From the IMG/VR virus record IMGVR_UViG_3300042889_001694, positions 1 through 60,573 of that record: 60,573 nucleotides of DNA. One strand, written 5' to 3'. The position numbers and the translations under genes are program-made. Origin of the DNA: a virus. The notes under the pieces are model-generated. The model did no database searches, was not told where the DNA came from, and saw only the letters and a list, made by a program, of their open reading frames with translations. Below are positions 31,163 to 39,671 of this stretch, piece by piece; position 1 is the first letter of the stretch; every line of letters begins with the position of its first letter.

Positions 31163-33293
31163 CCTATTCCAAGAGAGTGCAGACTCTCGTCCAGATCGTA
31201 CCAAACACATTGTCATGGTAACCGTGACTGATCCGCAAGGCACAGTAGTGACTCAACGCAAAGAGCCAATTCAACGCCGTGCTGTGGTGTCAGCTGTGGA
31301 TCGCAACAGTGCAATTGATTCAGCTATTAACTTTTACAAAAAGCAAGGATATCGGGTTCAAGACCATCACTATGTTGGGCCCAAAGACGTTGATGAGGGC
31401 ATTGTTGGAGATCTAGCATACAAAGCTGGATATGGTATGGGCAAAGTTGCTGGTCGTGGCGTTGCTGGTTACAATGCTGGCAAAGCATCAAACCAACCTG
31501 CACAAGCACAACAAACACCAGCAGTTGCTACTTCTGCTAGCACTCAATCGTTGCCTGCCCGCAAGGCTCCAGATGCATTTGCAGCTCGCCGTGCTGCCGC
31601 AGCCAAGGCAGCACAAGACAGTATGACACCTGTACCAACTGTGTCTCCCAACACGTTGCCAGCAAGCCCAGAAGAAATTCGCAAAGCCAAACAAGCTTCT
31701 GCCACTGCGGCAGCAAACATTGACATGGGTCGCAGTCGCGAACTTACTCCCAAACAAGTGTTTGACCGATTAAAACAGCGCCGAATGGCCAAGCAAGGTG
31801 TTGCAGAAGGCGCAGAGTTTGGCGCCTACTACAGCGAGCAAGTGGCACAACAAATCTTTGACAAGCGTCAAGATATCAGTTCTGAAGAAGAAGTGTTGAA
31901 TCAAGCATACCACATTGTGGCAAATGATCAAGGCCAAAAATCTGCTCGTTATATGTTCAACTATGATGAAGACTTTTCCGGCGACGTTGTGTCTAATTAC
32001 TTCAGTTTGCAAAAGCAAGGTGTGGCGGAAGGCTCACAACAAGTTGATTCACTGGTCACTGACGCATTAAAAATAATGCAAGGCCCAAAATTAAATGATG
32101 CTGTACAAGCATTAAAGACTGTGCTGGGAGATAGAGAATACAATAGCCGTCGTGGCTTTTATAATTTCTATGTTAAACAAATCATCGACATGTATGGTCA
32201 ACAAGGCGTAAATGAAGGCGTAGGAGACAGTCCAGTGGCCGGTGCTATTACTCGCAGAATATTAATGCAACGCACCGACTTATTATCTAAGTACGGTCCA
32301 GAAAAAGTAACAGCCGCAATTGACGAAGTTGCTGACTTTGTAGGTGATGTAGAAGAAATTGGCAGTAGTGATGTAAGTGGTTGGGTTCGCCATGTAGAGC
32401 AAATGTTGGGCAACATGCAGGAAGGTGTGGCGGAAGGCGAGCAAGGCATGAGCCGTGCTGCCAAGGGCTATGAGAAGTATGGCAAAGCAGGCATGCAGGC
32501 CCTGGCCAAGGCAGGTCGTGAAGGCGCTAGTGAAAAGACTTTAGATGCCATTCGCGACCGGCATGACAACTACAATGAAAGCTTGGATGAAATGCGTGAT
32601 CGTAGAGATGCTTATCAAAGAGATTACGATAGTAGTGTGGCAGGTATGGGCAAACGTCAATCATATGCTTATCAACAAGATGGCGGCGGCAACGATGAAC
32701 GTCACGACCTAGATCCAACAGAATGGTACATTGTTAAGGATGGTAAAATGTTCAAAGTAACAGTGTATCCTAACCAAGTACAGTCAGCAATGTCACAGGG
32801 ATTCAGTCCCAGCAGAGAAGAAGCCAAAGCAAAAGCAGGACTAGCAGAAGGCCTAGGCTCCAAGTTGGCAGGACTAAGTCTTGCCGGGGCCATGGCACTT
32901 GGTTCAGCAGGCGCCAATGCTAGAGTTACTCCTGACGGTCAAGGTGGCTATACCGGTGGGTTAAAGCCAACTGCAACAATGACCGCCCCATCAGACAACA
33001 AACCAGCAGCAGAAGCACCAAAAGGTTTTAGCAAAGAATATCTACAAAAAGCCGCAGATCCAAATCGTTTTGGTAGATACATGATCAGTGTTGAAAAAGC
33101 ACAAGAACTGTTAAAAAACATGCAAGAAGGTGTTGCAGAAGGCCGTACAACACCCAGCGATTTAAATTTGTGGAATCGTGCCAAAATTGTTGCAGAAAGC
33201 AAGTTTAACGTGTATCCTAGCAAGCAAGCAAACATTTATGCCAATAAATGGTATCAACAACACGGCGGCACTTGGATCAATGGGAAATCTTAA
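31149..33293 (+). CDS. Large modular polyprotein with GVAEG junctions
   Basis: A 714-residue protein starting MIINNLFQE/S. It contains six junctions: GVAE/G after residues 220, 294, 429 and 664, GVNE/G after 356, and GLAE/G after 567. Spacing is 74, 62, 73, 138 and 97 residues. Residues 85-215 are Ala/Gln/Pro-rich. Modules between junctions look like small independent helical or alpha/beta domains. The C-terminus (668-714) holds DLNLWNRAKIVAESKFNVYP and YQQHGGTWING, a short motif common in T4-like phages. No enzyme motif is seen. The junctions fit prohead-protease sites, so I infer release of several small head peptides. Its 5' end overlaps the previous gene. Confidence 0.7.
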   Translation: MIINNLFQESADSRPDRTKHIVMVTVTDPQGTVVTQRKEPIQRRAVVSAVDRNSAIDSAINFYKKQGYRVQDHHYVGPKDVDEGIVGDLAYKAGYGMGKVAGRGVAGYNAGKASNQPAQAQQTPAVATSASTQSLPARKAPDAFAARRAAAAKAAQDSMTPVPTVSPNTLPASPEEIRKAKQASATAAANIDMGRSRELTPKQVFDRLKQRRMAKQGVAEGAEFGAYYSEQVAQQIFDKRQDISSEEEVLNQAYHIVANDQGQKSARYMFNYDEDFSGDVVSNYFSLQKQGVAEGSQQVDSLVTDALKIMQGPKLNDAVQALKTVLGDREYNSRRGFYNFYVKQIIDMYGQQGVNEGVGDSPVAGAITRRILMQRTDLLSKYGPEKVTAAIDEVADFVGDVEEIGSSDVSGWVRHVEQMLGNMQEGVAEGEQGMSRAAKGYEKYGKAGMQALAKAGREGASEKTLDAIRDRHDNYNESLDEMRDRRDAYQRDYDSSVAGMGKRQSYAYQQDGGGNDERHDLDPTEWYIVKDGKMFKVTVYPNQVQSAMSQGFSPSREEAKAKAGLAEGLGSKLAGLSLAGAMALGSAGANARVTPDGQGGYTGGLKPTATMTAPSDNKPAAEAPKGFSKEYLQKAADPNRFGRYMISVEKAQELLKNMQEGVAEGRTTPSDLNLWNRAKIVAESKFNVYPSKQANIYANKWYQQHGGTWINGKS
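32022..32036 (+). repeat. Junction repeat, identical 15-mer copy B
   Basis: GTGGCGGAAGGCTCA, encoding V-A-E-G-S; identical to 25359-25373. Confidence 0.7.
32427..32438 (+). repeat. Junction repeat copy
   Basis: GTGGCGGAAGGC within a longer block encoding N-M-Q-E-G-V-A-E-G; the same nine residues recur at 33117-33143 with synonymous third-base changes. Confidence 0.65.
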
Positions 33294-33531
33294 ATCTGGC
33301 GCAACTTACATTTACGAAAGTCCTGATGGCGGCGACACAGTGTACGCTAGAGAAGCTGGCAGTACTGAGCGTGTGATGATTGGACAAAATACCCGAGCCA
33401 AGAGTCTCATGGATCAGATACAGGAAGACAAACTCTGGGGCAATATTCGTCGAATGTCGGAAAACGATGCTGGCATGGCCGAACTGCTGGAACGTGTTAA
33501 AATTTACTATCATCTAAAGAAACAATCCTAG
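33280..33531 (+). CDS. Small phage protein of unknown function
   Basis: An 83-residue protein (MGNLKSGATYIYESPDGGDTV...), of a type I have seen in T4-like phages but cannot name. It has a short beta start and a helical C-terminus with AELLERVKIYYHLKK. Start at 33280, overlapping the previous gene by 14 bases. The 117-base gap that follows holds two inverted repeats and a promoter but no RNA gene that I recognise. Confidence 0.65.
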   Translation: MGNLKSGATYIYESPDGGDTVYAREAGSTERVMIGQNTRAKSLMDQIQEDKLWGNIRRMSENDAGMAELLERVKIYYHLKKQS

Positions 33532-33598
33532 GTCCACTAGGGATGTAAGGGCGGCTGCTGCCTAACAGAATCGGTTTCGCTACCTGGATATCTGTAAA

Positions 33599-33625
33599 GT
33601 GAGCAAATACTTCTTGTATTTTCAC
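33599..33625. promoter_or_regulatory. Imperfect inverted repeat over -35 box of ahcY
   Basis: GTGA-GC-AAATAC, loop TTCTT, GTATTT-T-CAC. It overlaps the -35 element TTGTAT (33614-33619), the place of an operator. A second short repeat (CCTAG/CTAGG) lies at about 33527-33541. Confidence 0.35.
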
Positions 33626-33642
33626 ATCAATCACTATATAAT
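33614..33642 (+). promoter_or_regulatory. Sigma70 promoter for S-adenosylhomocysteine hydrolase
   Basis: TTGTAT (33614-33619), 17-base spacer, TATAAT (33637-33642). The ATG at 33649 is only six bases after the -10 box, so the message would start at or next to the start codon and be leaderless. Confidence 0.68.
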
Positions 33643-33648
33643 ACAATC

Positions 33649-34950
33649 ATGACTACACCTTTAAACGACTATAAAATCGCCGACATTTCTCTGGCTCCCT
33701 GGGGACACAAAGAAATTGCAATTGCCGAGCACGAAATGCCTGGCTTACACGCTGTATTAGAACAATACAAAAACAAACAACCACTAAAGGGTGCACGTAT
33801 TGTGGGCAGTTTGCACATGACAATTCAAACTGCTGTACTGATCAAGGTGCTGGTGGCCTTGGGTGCAAGTGTACGCTGGAGCTCGTGTAATATCTTTAGC
33901 ACACAAGATCAGGCTGCCGCTGCCATTGCCGATCTGGGTATTCCTGTATTTGCCTGGAAGGGCGAGACGGAAGAGGAATACTGGTGGTGCATTGAACAAA
34001 CTGTGCGTGGACCAGACGGTTGGACACCCAACATGATACTTGATGATGGGCACGACTTAACTGGCTACATTCACGACAAACACCCTGACCTGATTCCCGG
34101 TATCAAGGGTGTTACAGAAGAAACCACAACAGGTATCCACAAATTATTGGAACGCATTGCCGCTGGTACACTGCGGTTGCCTGCTATCAACGTAAACGAC
34201 TCGGTGACCAAGACCAAGTTTGACAACTTGTATGGTTGCCGTGAAAGCCTAGTTGATGCTATCAAACGTGCCACTGATGTTATGATTGCCGGCAAAGTTG
34301 CTGTGGTGGCCGGTTACGGCGATGTGGGCAAAGGTTCGGCACAGGCCTTGCGAGCACTCAGCGCACAAGTTTGGGTTACAGAAGTTGATCCTATTTGTGC
34401 ACTGCAAGCTGCCATGGAAGGTTACCGAGTGGTCACAATGGATTATGCCAAGGACAAAGCTGATATTTTTGTTACCGCCACAGGCAACATTGGTGTTATC
34501 ACACGTGAGCACATGTTGTGCATGAAGGAAAATGCCATTGTTTGCAACATTGGCCACTTTGACAGCGAAATTGATATTGCTGGTATTCAGGATGCCAAGT
34601 GGGACGAAATCAAACCCTTGGTAGATCATGTTACACTTGTTAACGGTCGCAAGATTGTTGTACTAGCCAAAGGACGCTTGGTGAACTTGGGTTGTGGCAC
34701 AGGTCACCCCAGCTTTGTTATGAGCAACAGCTTTACCAATCAGGTGTTGGCTCAGATCGAGATGTTCAACAACACCGATCAATATGAAACTGGAAAAATT
34801 TATTTGTTGCCCAAGCATCTTGATGAGCAAGTGGCACGACTTCACTTGGAAAAGGTTGGTGCAATGTTGACCACATTGGACCAGCGCCAAGCAGACTATA
34901 TTGGAGTAGATGTTGCCGGACCGTTCAAACCCGACACTTATCGCTATTGA
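33649..34950 (+). CDS. ahcY: S-adenosyl-L-homocysteine hydrolase
   Basis: A 433-residue S-adenosylhomocysteine hydrolase, normal length for the family. It breaks S-adenosylhomocysteine into adenosine and homocysteine, relieving product inhibition of methyltransferases. Recognisable parts: [39 protein letters not shown], the substrate-site [10 protein letters not shown], the NAD loop [14 protein letters not shown] (about residue 220), [20 protein letters not shown] and the C-terminal PDTYRY. It has its own sigma70 promoter without leader. Uncommon in phages; here it stands next to replication genes and in a genome with several methyltransferases. Confidence 0.96.
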   Translation: MTTPLNDYKIADISLAPWGHKEIAIAEHEMPGLHAVLEQYKNKQPLKGARIVGSLHMTIQTAVLIKVLVALGASVRWSSCNIFSTQDQAAAAIADLGIPVFAWKGETEEEYWWCIEQTVRGPDGWTPNMILDDGHDLTGYIHDKHPDLIPGIKGVTEETTTGIHKLLERIAAGTLRLPAINVNDSVTKTKFDNLYGCRESLVDAIKRATDVMIAGKVAVVAGYGDVGKGSAQALRALSAQVWVTEVDPICALQAAMEGYRVVTMDYAKDKADIFVTATGNIGVITREHMLCMKENAIVCNIGHFDSEIDIAGIQDAKWDEIKPLVDHVTLVNGRKIVVLAKGRLVNLGCGTGHPSFVMSNSFTNQVLAQIEMFNNTDQYETGKIYLLPKHLDEQVARLHLEKVGAMLTTLDQRQADYIGVDVAGPFKPDTYRY

Positions 34951-34975
34951 CATCTGTCACTTGGTGTGTTATAAT
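34947..34975 (+). promoter_or_regulatory. Consensus sigma70 promoter
   Basis: Perfect TTGACA (34947-34952) and TATAAT (34970-34975) with a 17-base spacer. The -35 box overlaps the stop codon of ahcY. It drives dsbA and probably the DNA polymerase gene. Confidence 0.88.
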
Positions 34976-34997
34976 AATTTACTAACTAGGAAAACTC

Positions 34998-35258
34998 ATG
35001 GAAACTAAAACCTTTAACGGCGAACAAAAAATTAAATTGACTCAAATCATCAACGAAGGCATGCAGGTCATGCACGAAGTTGACACATTGCAAGGTGGTC
35101 TTGCTGACACTATCAAGGCAGTGGCTGAAGAATTGGAAATCAAACCTGCTGTGTTAAAAAAAGCTATCAGCATGGCACATAAAGCCAGCTTTGGGCAAGC
35201 AAAGCAAGACCATGAATTGCTAGAAACTATTTTGGAAACTGTTGGCAAAACTTTGTAA
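34998..35258 (+). CDS. dsbA: DsbA-like late transcription DNA-binding protein
   Basis: An 86-residue helical protein resembling the T4 DsbA family, a double-stranded DNA-binding protein that stimulates late promoters (not the disulfide oxidoreductase of the same name). Matching features are the size, a predicted coiled segment around EVDTLQGGLADTIKAVAEEL, and the IKPAVLKKAISMAHKASFG helix-turn-helix-like part. AGGAAAA precedes the ATG. Placement beside replication genes fits early or middle synthesis to prepare for late transcription. Confidence 0.75.
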   Translation: METKTFNGEQKIKLTQIINEGMQVMHEVDTLQGGLADTIKAVAEELEIKPAVLKKAISMAHKASFGQAKQDHELLETILETVGKTL

Positions 35259-35291
35259 ATGCATGTGGTATCATAACCCACAAAGGAACTA

Positions 35292-37961
35292 ATGAGTTAT
35301 ATTGATGCATTATTTGATCGATCAAAAGATCGTATCCATGTTGTTGAACGACGAGATGGCGCCAGAGAATACCGCGAGTATCCTGCTAACTATGTGCTGT
35401 ATTATGATGATCCAAAAGGAAAGTTTCGTAGCATATACGGCAATCCAGTAAGCAGATTTACCAGCCGCAGTAATAAAGAGTTTCGAAAAGAAGTTAGCTC
35501 ACATTCTAGCAAACAAATTTACGAGTCAGACATCAATCCCATCTTTAGATGTCTTGAGGACAACTACAAAGGACAAGATGGGCCCAAGCTTCACACAGCA
35601 TTCTTTGACATTGAAGTTGACTTTGATCCTGAACGAGGATTCAGTCGCCCTGACGATCCGTTCAATCCCATAACTGCTATTTCGATATACCTAGACTGGA
35701 TTGATAAACTAGTGACTCTAGTGATTCCTCCCAAGGGTATGAGTATGGAAACAGCCAAGGAAATCAGCGCAGTTTTTCCCGATTGTTTTGTGTTTGAGTC
35801 TGAAGCTGATTTGTTGAATACATTTCTAAATGTAATTGAAGATGCTGATGTGCTCAGTGGCTGGAATTCAGAAGGATATGATATTCCGTACACTGTTAAT
35901 CGTGTGACTCGAGTGTTGAGTAAAGATGATACTCGCAGATTCTGTCTCTGGGGACAGTTGCCCAAGATGCGTATGTTTGAGAGATTTGGCGCTGAAAATC
36001 AAACATACGATTTAATTGGTCGTGTTCACATGGACTATATGCAGTTGTATCGCAAATACACATACGAAGAACGCCACAGCTACAGTTTGGATGCCATTGG
36101 TGAATATGAAGAACTGGGATCAAAGACAGCATTTGAAGGCACACTAGATCAGTTGTATAATCAAAACTTCAAAACATTTATTGAATACAATCGACAGGAC
36201 ACAGTGTTATTGGCCAAGATTGACAAGAAACTTCGGTTCCTTGATCTAGCCAATACACTGGCGCATGAAAATACTGTGTTGTTGCCCACCACAATGGGCG
36301 CAGTAGCAGTTACTGAGCAAGCAATCATTAATGAAGCCCACGAACGTGGGATGGTAGTTCCTAACCGTAAAGAAAGATTCACAGATGAAGACACTCAAGC
36401 CGCAGGTGCCTACGTTGCTACGCCCAAAAAAGGAATCCACGAATACATTGGTAGTATCGACATCAACTCGCTCTATCCCTCGGCTATTCGTGCGCTCAAT
36501 ATGGGACCGGAAACAATTATTGGTCAACTCCGACCAGTAATGACTGACCACTACATCAAAGAAAAGATGCAGGGTGGATCAAGTTTTGCTGGTGCATGGG
36601 AAGGATTGTTTGGATCATTAGAATACGAATCAGTACTGGAGCGTCAACGAGGAACTGAAATCACCATTGACTGGAAAGATGGATCATCAACTGTGCACAG
36701 TGCAGCCGAAGTCTGGCCAATGATATTTGACAGCAACCAACCCTGGATGCTGAGTGCCAACGGTACAATTTTCACCTATGAGAAAGAAGGAGTGATTCCT
36801 GGCTTGCTCAAACGTTGGTATGCAGAACGCAAAGAGATGCAGGCCAAGCTCAAAGAGTGTATCAACTCTGGGGACAAGGTTGCTGAAGAGTACTGGGACA
36901 AGCGTCAGTTGGTCAAGAAGATTAACTTGAACAGTTTGTATGGTGCTATTCTTAACCCACATTGTCGCTTCTATGACAAACGTATTGGACAGTCAACTAC
37001 ACTAACAGGCCGAGCTATTGCCAAACACATGGATGCACACGTAAACGAATGCATTACTGGCAAATATGACCATACTGGCGAAAGTATCATTTATGGCGAC
37101 ACAGACTCTTGCTACTTCAGTGCATGGCCTGTACTCAAAGCCGAAGTTGAAGCTGGACGCATGGAATGGAGCAATGAAACTTGTATTGCATTGTATGATT
37201 CAATTGCTGACCAGGTCAACAACAGTTTTCCAGGGTTCATGGAGCAGGCGTTTCACTGCCCAAGAGAAATGGGCAGTGTGATCAAGGGTGGTCGTGAGGT
37301 GGTTGCCAGTAAAGGATTGTTTATTACCAAGAAGCGTTATGCGGTAATGATCATAGACAAAGAAGGCAAGCGCACTGATGTCAATGGCAAACCAGGCAAG
37401 GTCAAGGCCATGGGCTTGGACTTGAAGCGTAGTGATACTCCAAAAGTCATTCAAGAATTTCTAAGTGAGATTCTGAATGAAGTGTTGACTGGTGCCACAA
37501 GAAAAAGTATTATTGAAAAAATTCGAGATTTCAAATATATCTTTATGGAACGGCCGGCCTGGGAAAAAGGTTCTCCCAAGAGGGTTAACAACTTGACCAA
37601 GTACAGTGCCGCCGAGTCTGCTCAGGGCAAGACCAACATGCCCGGGCATGTTCGCGCAGGCATGAACTGGAACACACTTCGACGTATGAATTCTGACAAT
37701 TACTCTATGTCAGTAGTTGATGGCATGAAAGTCATTGTGTGCAAGCTCAAGAGCAATCCCCTGGGCTGGTCGTCAATTGGATATCCCACTGACGAGATGC
37801 ACTTGCCACAATGGTTTAAGGAATTGCCGTTTGATGATCTAGCCATGGAGGCAACTGTTGTGGACCAAAAGGTGGACAACTTGTTGGGTGTGCTGGACTG
37901 GGATCTAGCATCATCTACCAACACAGAAAACACATTTACATCATTGTTTAGTTTTAAATGA
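35292..37961 (+). CDS. 43: DNA polymerase, family B (T4 gp43-like)
   Basis: An 889-residue replicative polymerase (T4 gp43 is 898). Exonuclease motifs: FFDIEVDFD (Exo I, about residue 105), LSGWNSEGYDIPY (Exo II) and YNRQDTVLLAK (Exo III), so proofreading is intact. Polymerase motifs: SIDINSLYPSAIRALN (motif A, about 390), KKINLNSLYGAI (motif B) and IYGDTDSCYF (motif C, about 599). AAAGGA lies before the ATG, and an extended -10-like TGGTATCAT occurs about 20 bases upstream. It is intact with no intein or intron. The clamp gene follows about 1 kb downstream. Confidence 0.97.
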   Translation: MSYIDALFDRSKDRIHVVERRDGAREYREYPANYVLYYDDPKGKFRSIYGNPVSRFTSRSNKEFRKEVSSHSSKQIYESDINPIFRCLEDNYKGQDGPKLHTAFFDIEVDFDPERGFSRPDDPFNPITAISIYLDWIDKLVTLVIPPKGMSMETAKEISAVFPDCFVFESEADLLNTFLNVIEDADVLSGWNSEGYDIPYTVNRVTRVLSKDDTRRFCLWGQLPKMRMFERFGAENQTYDLIGRVHMDYMQLYRKYTYEERHSYSLDAIGEYEELGSKTAFEGTLDQLYNQNFKTFIEYNRQDTVLLAKIDKKLRFLDLANTLAHENTVLLPTTMGAVAVTEQAIINEAHERGMVVPNRKERFTDEDTQAAGAYVATPKKGIHEYIGSIDINSLYPSAIRALNMGPETIIGQLRPVMTDHYIKEKMQGGSSFAGAWEGLFGSLEYESVLERQRGTEITIDWKDGSSTVHSAAEVWPMIFDSNQPWMLSANGTIFTYEKEGVIPGLLKRWYAERKEMQAKLKECINSGDKVAEEYWDKRQLVKKINLNSLYGAILNPHCRFYDKRIGQSTTLTGRAIAKHMDAHVNECITGKYDHTGESIIYGDTDSCYFSAWPVLKAEVEAGRMEWSNETCIALYDSIADQVNNSFPGFMEQAFHCPREMGSVIKGGREVVASKGLFITKKRYAVMIIDKEGKRTDVNGKPGKVKAMGLDLKRSDTPKVIQEFLSEILNEVLTGATRKSIIEKIRDFKYIFMERPAWEKGSPKRVNNLTKYSAAESAQGKTNMPGHVRAGMNWNTLRRMNSDNYSMSVVDGMKVIVCKLKSNPLGWSSIGYPTDEMHLPQWFKELPFDDLAMEATVVDQKVDNLLGVLDWDLASSTNTENTFTSLFSFK

Positions 37962-38902
37962 AACTCAGTCAGTTGGTATCCTATGTGAATCATCTTGACT
38001 CGTGGGATTCCGAGTCAGCAACAATCGCTCAAACTCAGCAACTTGCGCCAATAATGCATAGTGTGAACTCACATGAATTGCAATTTCCTGAGTTGACAAA
38101 TCAGTTGAGTAGAAATTTTGCTAGTGTGCTAAACGAGATTGATTGTTTCAAATCCACAGTTGAATCAGTACGGTCTGCTGTTCAAGCACGTATTGACCTA
38201 CAGGAAGGGGACTACTATACAAATAGTACGTTTTTGCACGACAGGGAAATGCGCAATGACAGTGTGGAATGGATTTTGAATCGACGACTTGTGCTGACTC
38301 AAGAAGCAACTGATTTCATATTGGCAAGGATTTTCAAGTATACTGATTGGCGTTACCCTGGCTTGATCATCAGGCCTGGCCTAGACGACTGGATAACACA
38401 CTTGGTTGCACTGGATCCATTGTACCTAGTGGATCAAAATTTTGATCTAATGGCGCCAGCAACTTCAAGATTTGTAAACGAATACACTAGACGGCTAAGA
38501 CGATATCTAGTGGACGAGTATAACGAACGAGAAAGCATGTTGCATGAGTTGCCTGATAACCAAATTGGGTTTATGCTGGTATATAACTATTTTAATTTCA
38601 AGCCCATTGAATTGATAGCGCAATACCTGTCCACATTGTTTACCAAGTTGCGGCCCGGTGGCTGCCTGGCAATGACCTTCAACAACTGTGACCGGGCAGC
38701 CGGGGTAGATCTAGCCGAGCGAAGTTTTGCTTGTTATACCCCCGAGTCTCGTGTTATGAACATAATTAATACTCTGGGATTTGTAGTTGCCCACAGATAC
38801 GATATTGATGCGGCAGTTACCTGGATTGAATTACACAAGCCAGGTCAATTAACCAGCATCAAAGGTGGTCAAGCTCTAGCCAAAATCGTTGCTAGTAATT
38901 GA
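37958..38902 (+). CDS. SAM-dependent methyltransferase-like protein
   Basis: A 314-residue protein. The N-terminal 150 residues are helical; residues 140-300 look like a class I methyltransferase: LDPLYLVDQNFDLM, then LPDNQIGFMLVYNYFNF (motif IV-like strand), and LFTKLRPGGCLAMTFNNCDRA (post-core). The glycine-rich motif I is degenerate, so activity is uncertain. Its ATG overlaps the polymerase stop. The position between polymerase and clamp suggests a DNA-related or base-modification role, which is inference. Confidence 0.6.
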   Translation: MKLSQLVSYVNHLDSWDSESATIAQTQQLAPIMHSVNSHELQFPELTNQLSRNFASVLNEIDCFKSTVESVRSAVQARIDLQEGDYYTNSTFLHDREMRNDSVEWILNRRLVLTQEATDFILARIFKYTDWRYPGLIIRPGLDDWITHLVALDPLYLVDQNFDLMAPATSRFVNEYTRRLRRYLVDEYNERESMLHELPDNQIGFMLVYNYFNFKPIELIAQYLSTLFTKLRPGGCLAMTFNNCDRAAGVDLAERSFACYTPESRVMNIINTLGFVVAHRYDIDAAVTWIELHKPGQLTSIKGGQALAKIVASN

Positions 38903-38917
38903 AATTGCCTATATACT
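38889..38917 (+). promoter_or_regulatory. Sigma70-like promoter for sliding clamp
   Basis: TTGCTA (38889-38894), 17-base spacer, TATACT (38912-38917). The -35 lies inside the end of the previous gene. The leader carries AGGAG before the ATG at 38940. Confidence 0.5.
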
Positions 38918-38939
38918 ATACTCATTACAGGAGAAAAAT

Positions 38940-39671
38940 ATGAGAGATCATTTGTTAGATTTAGTAGGTCACACACACGACCTGGGTTGCATTGGACTTA
39001 TCAAAGTCACTGGCACAGCCGATACTACCGAAGTAGATGGCATGGCCGAAGACCGGTCAGTTGTGCTTCAGGCCAAGTACCATGTGCCAGTTGGTGACTT
39101 TGTTGGTATGTTTGGTATGCCAAACTTGGATAAATTAAAAATTCTTTTGAACATTCAAGAGTATCGAGAGAATGCCAACATCAGTGTTACTCGCCAGAGC
39201 CGTAACGGAGTTGATGTTCCGGTGGGATTGCAATTTGAGAACAAGGTTGGTGACTTTAAAAACGATTTCCGATTCATGACATCGGAAGTGGTTGCAGAGA
39301 AACTCAAAACTGCTGTGATGCGAGGTGTTAATTGGAACATTGAATTTGAGCCGACCAATGCCAGTATTCAGCGACTCAAGATGCAGGCGCAGGCCAATGC
39401 CGAAGAACCCAATTTCAAAGTTCGAGTGGAATCTGGCAATCTAAAGTTTAACTTTGGAGACCACAGCACACACGCTGGGGAGTTTGTGTTTCACCCAGGC
39501 GTTTCTGGCACGCTCAAGCATGTGTGGGCTTGGCCAGTTAAGCAAGTAATCAGCATACTTGATCTAGTTGGCGACAAGGTTATGCGCATTGCCGAAGATG
39601 GTGCTATGCAAATCACAGTGGATTCAGGACTAGCCGAATACACATACACTTTACCTGCACAAAGCAAGTGA
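38940..39671 (+). CDS. 45: Sliding clamp, DNA polymerase processivity factor (gp45-like)
   Basis: A 243-residue protein of T4 gp45 type (T4 gp45 is 228). It shows the repeated beta-alpha-beta pattern of clamps: GLIKVTGTADTTEVDGMAED, LNIQEYRENANISVTRQS, DFRFMTSEVVAEKLKTAVMR, and at the end VMRIAEDGAMQITVDSGLAEYTY. AGGAG is seven bases before the ATG at 38940; the frame open to 38889 is not needed. Position downstream of polymerase agrees. Clamp-loader genes (gp44/62) are not in the window. Confidence 0.85.
   Translation: MRDHLLDLVGHTHDLGCIGLIKVTGTADTTEVDGMAEDRSVVLQAKYHVPVGDFVGMFGMPNLDKLKILLNIQEYRENANISVTRQSRNGVDVPVGLQFENKVGDFKNDFRFMTSEVVAEKLKTAVMRGVNWNIEFEPTNASIQRLKMQAQANAEEPNFKVRVESGNLKFNFGDHSTHAGEFVFHPGVSGTLKHVWAWPVKQVISILDLVGDKVMRIAEDGAMQITVDSGLAEYTYTLPAQSK

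Noticed and set aside
25359-33143. CRISPR-like array made of the GTGGCGGAAG repeats
   Set aside because: Copies are short, irregularly spaced and all in the same coding frame at protein junctions.
33532-33648. Possible tRNA or SAH riboswitch before ahcY
   Set aside because: No acceptor stem, anticodon arm or T-loop consensus can be paired, and the conserved SAH-riboswitch core is not visible. The predicted promoter also starts transcription after this segment.
35248-35274. Separate sigma70 promoter for DNA polymerase
   Set aside because: Only an extended -10-like TGGTATCAT is present; no -35 at a usable distance.
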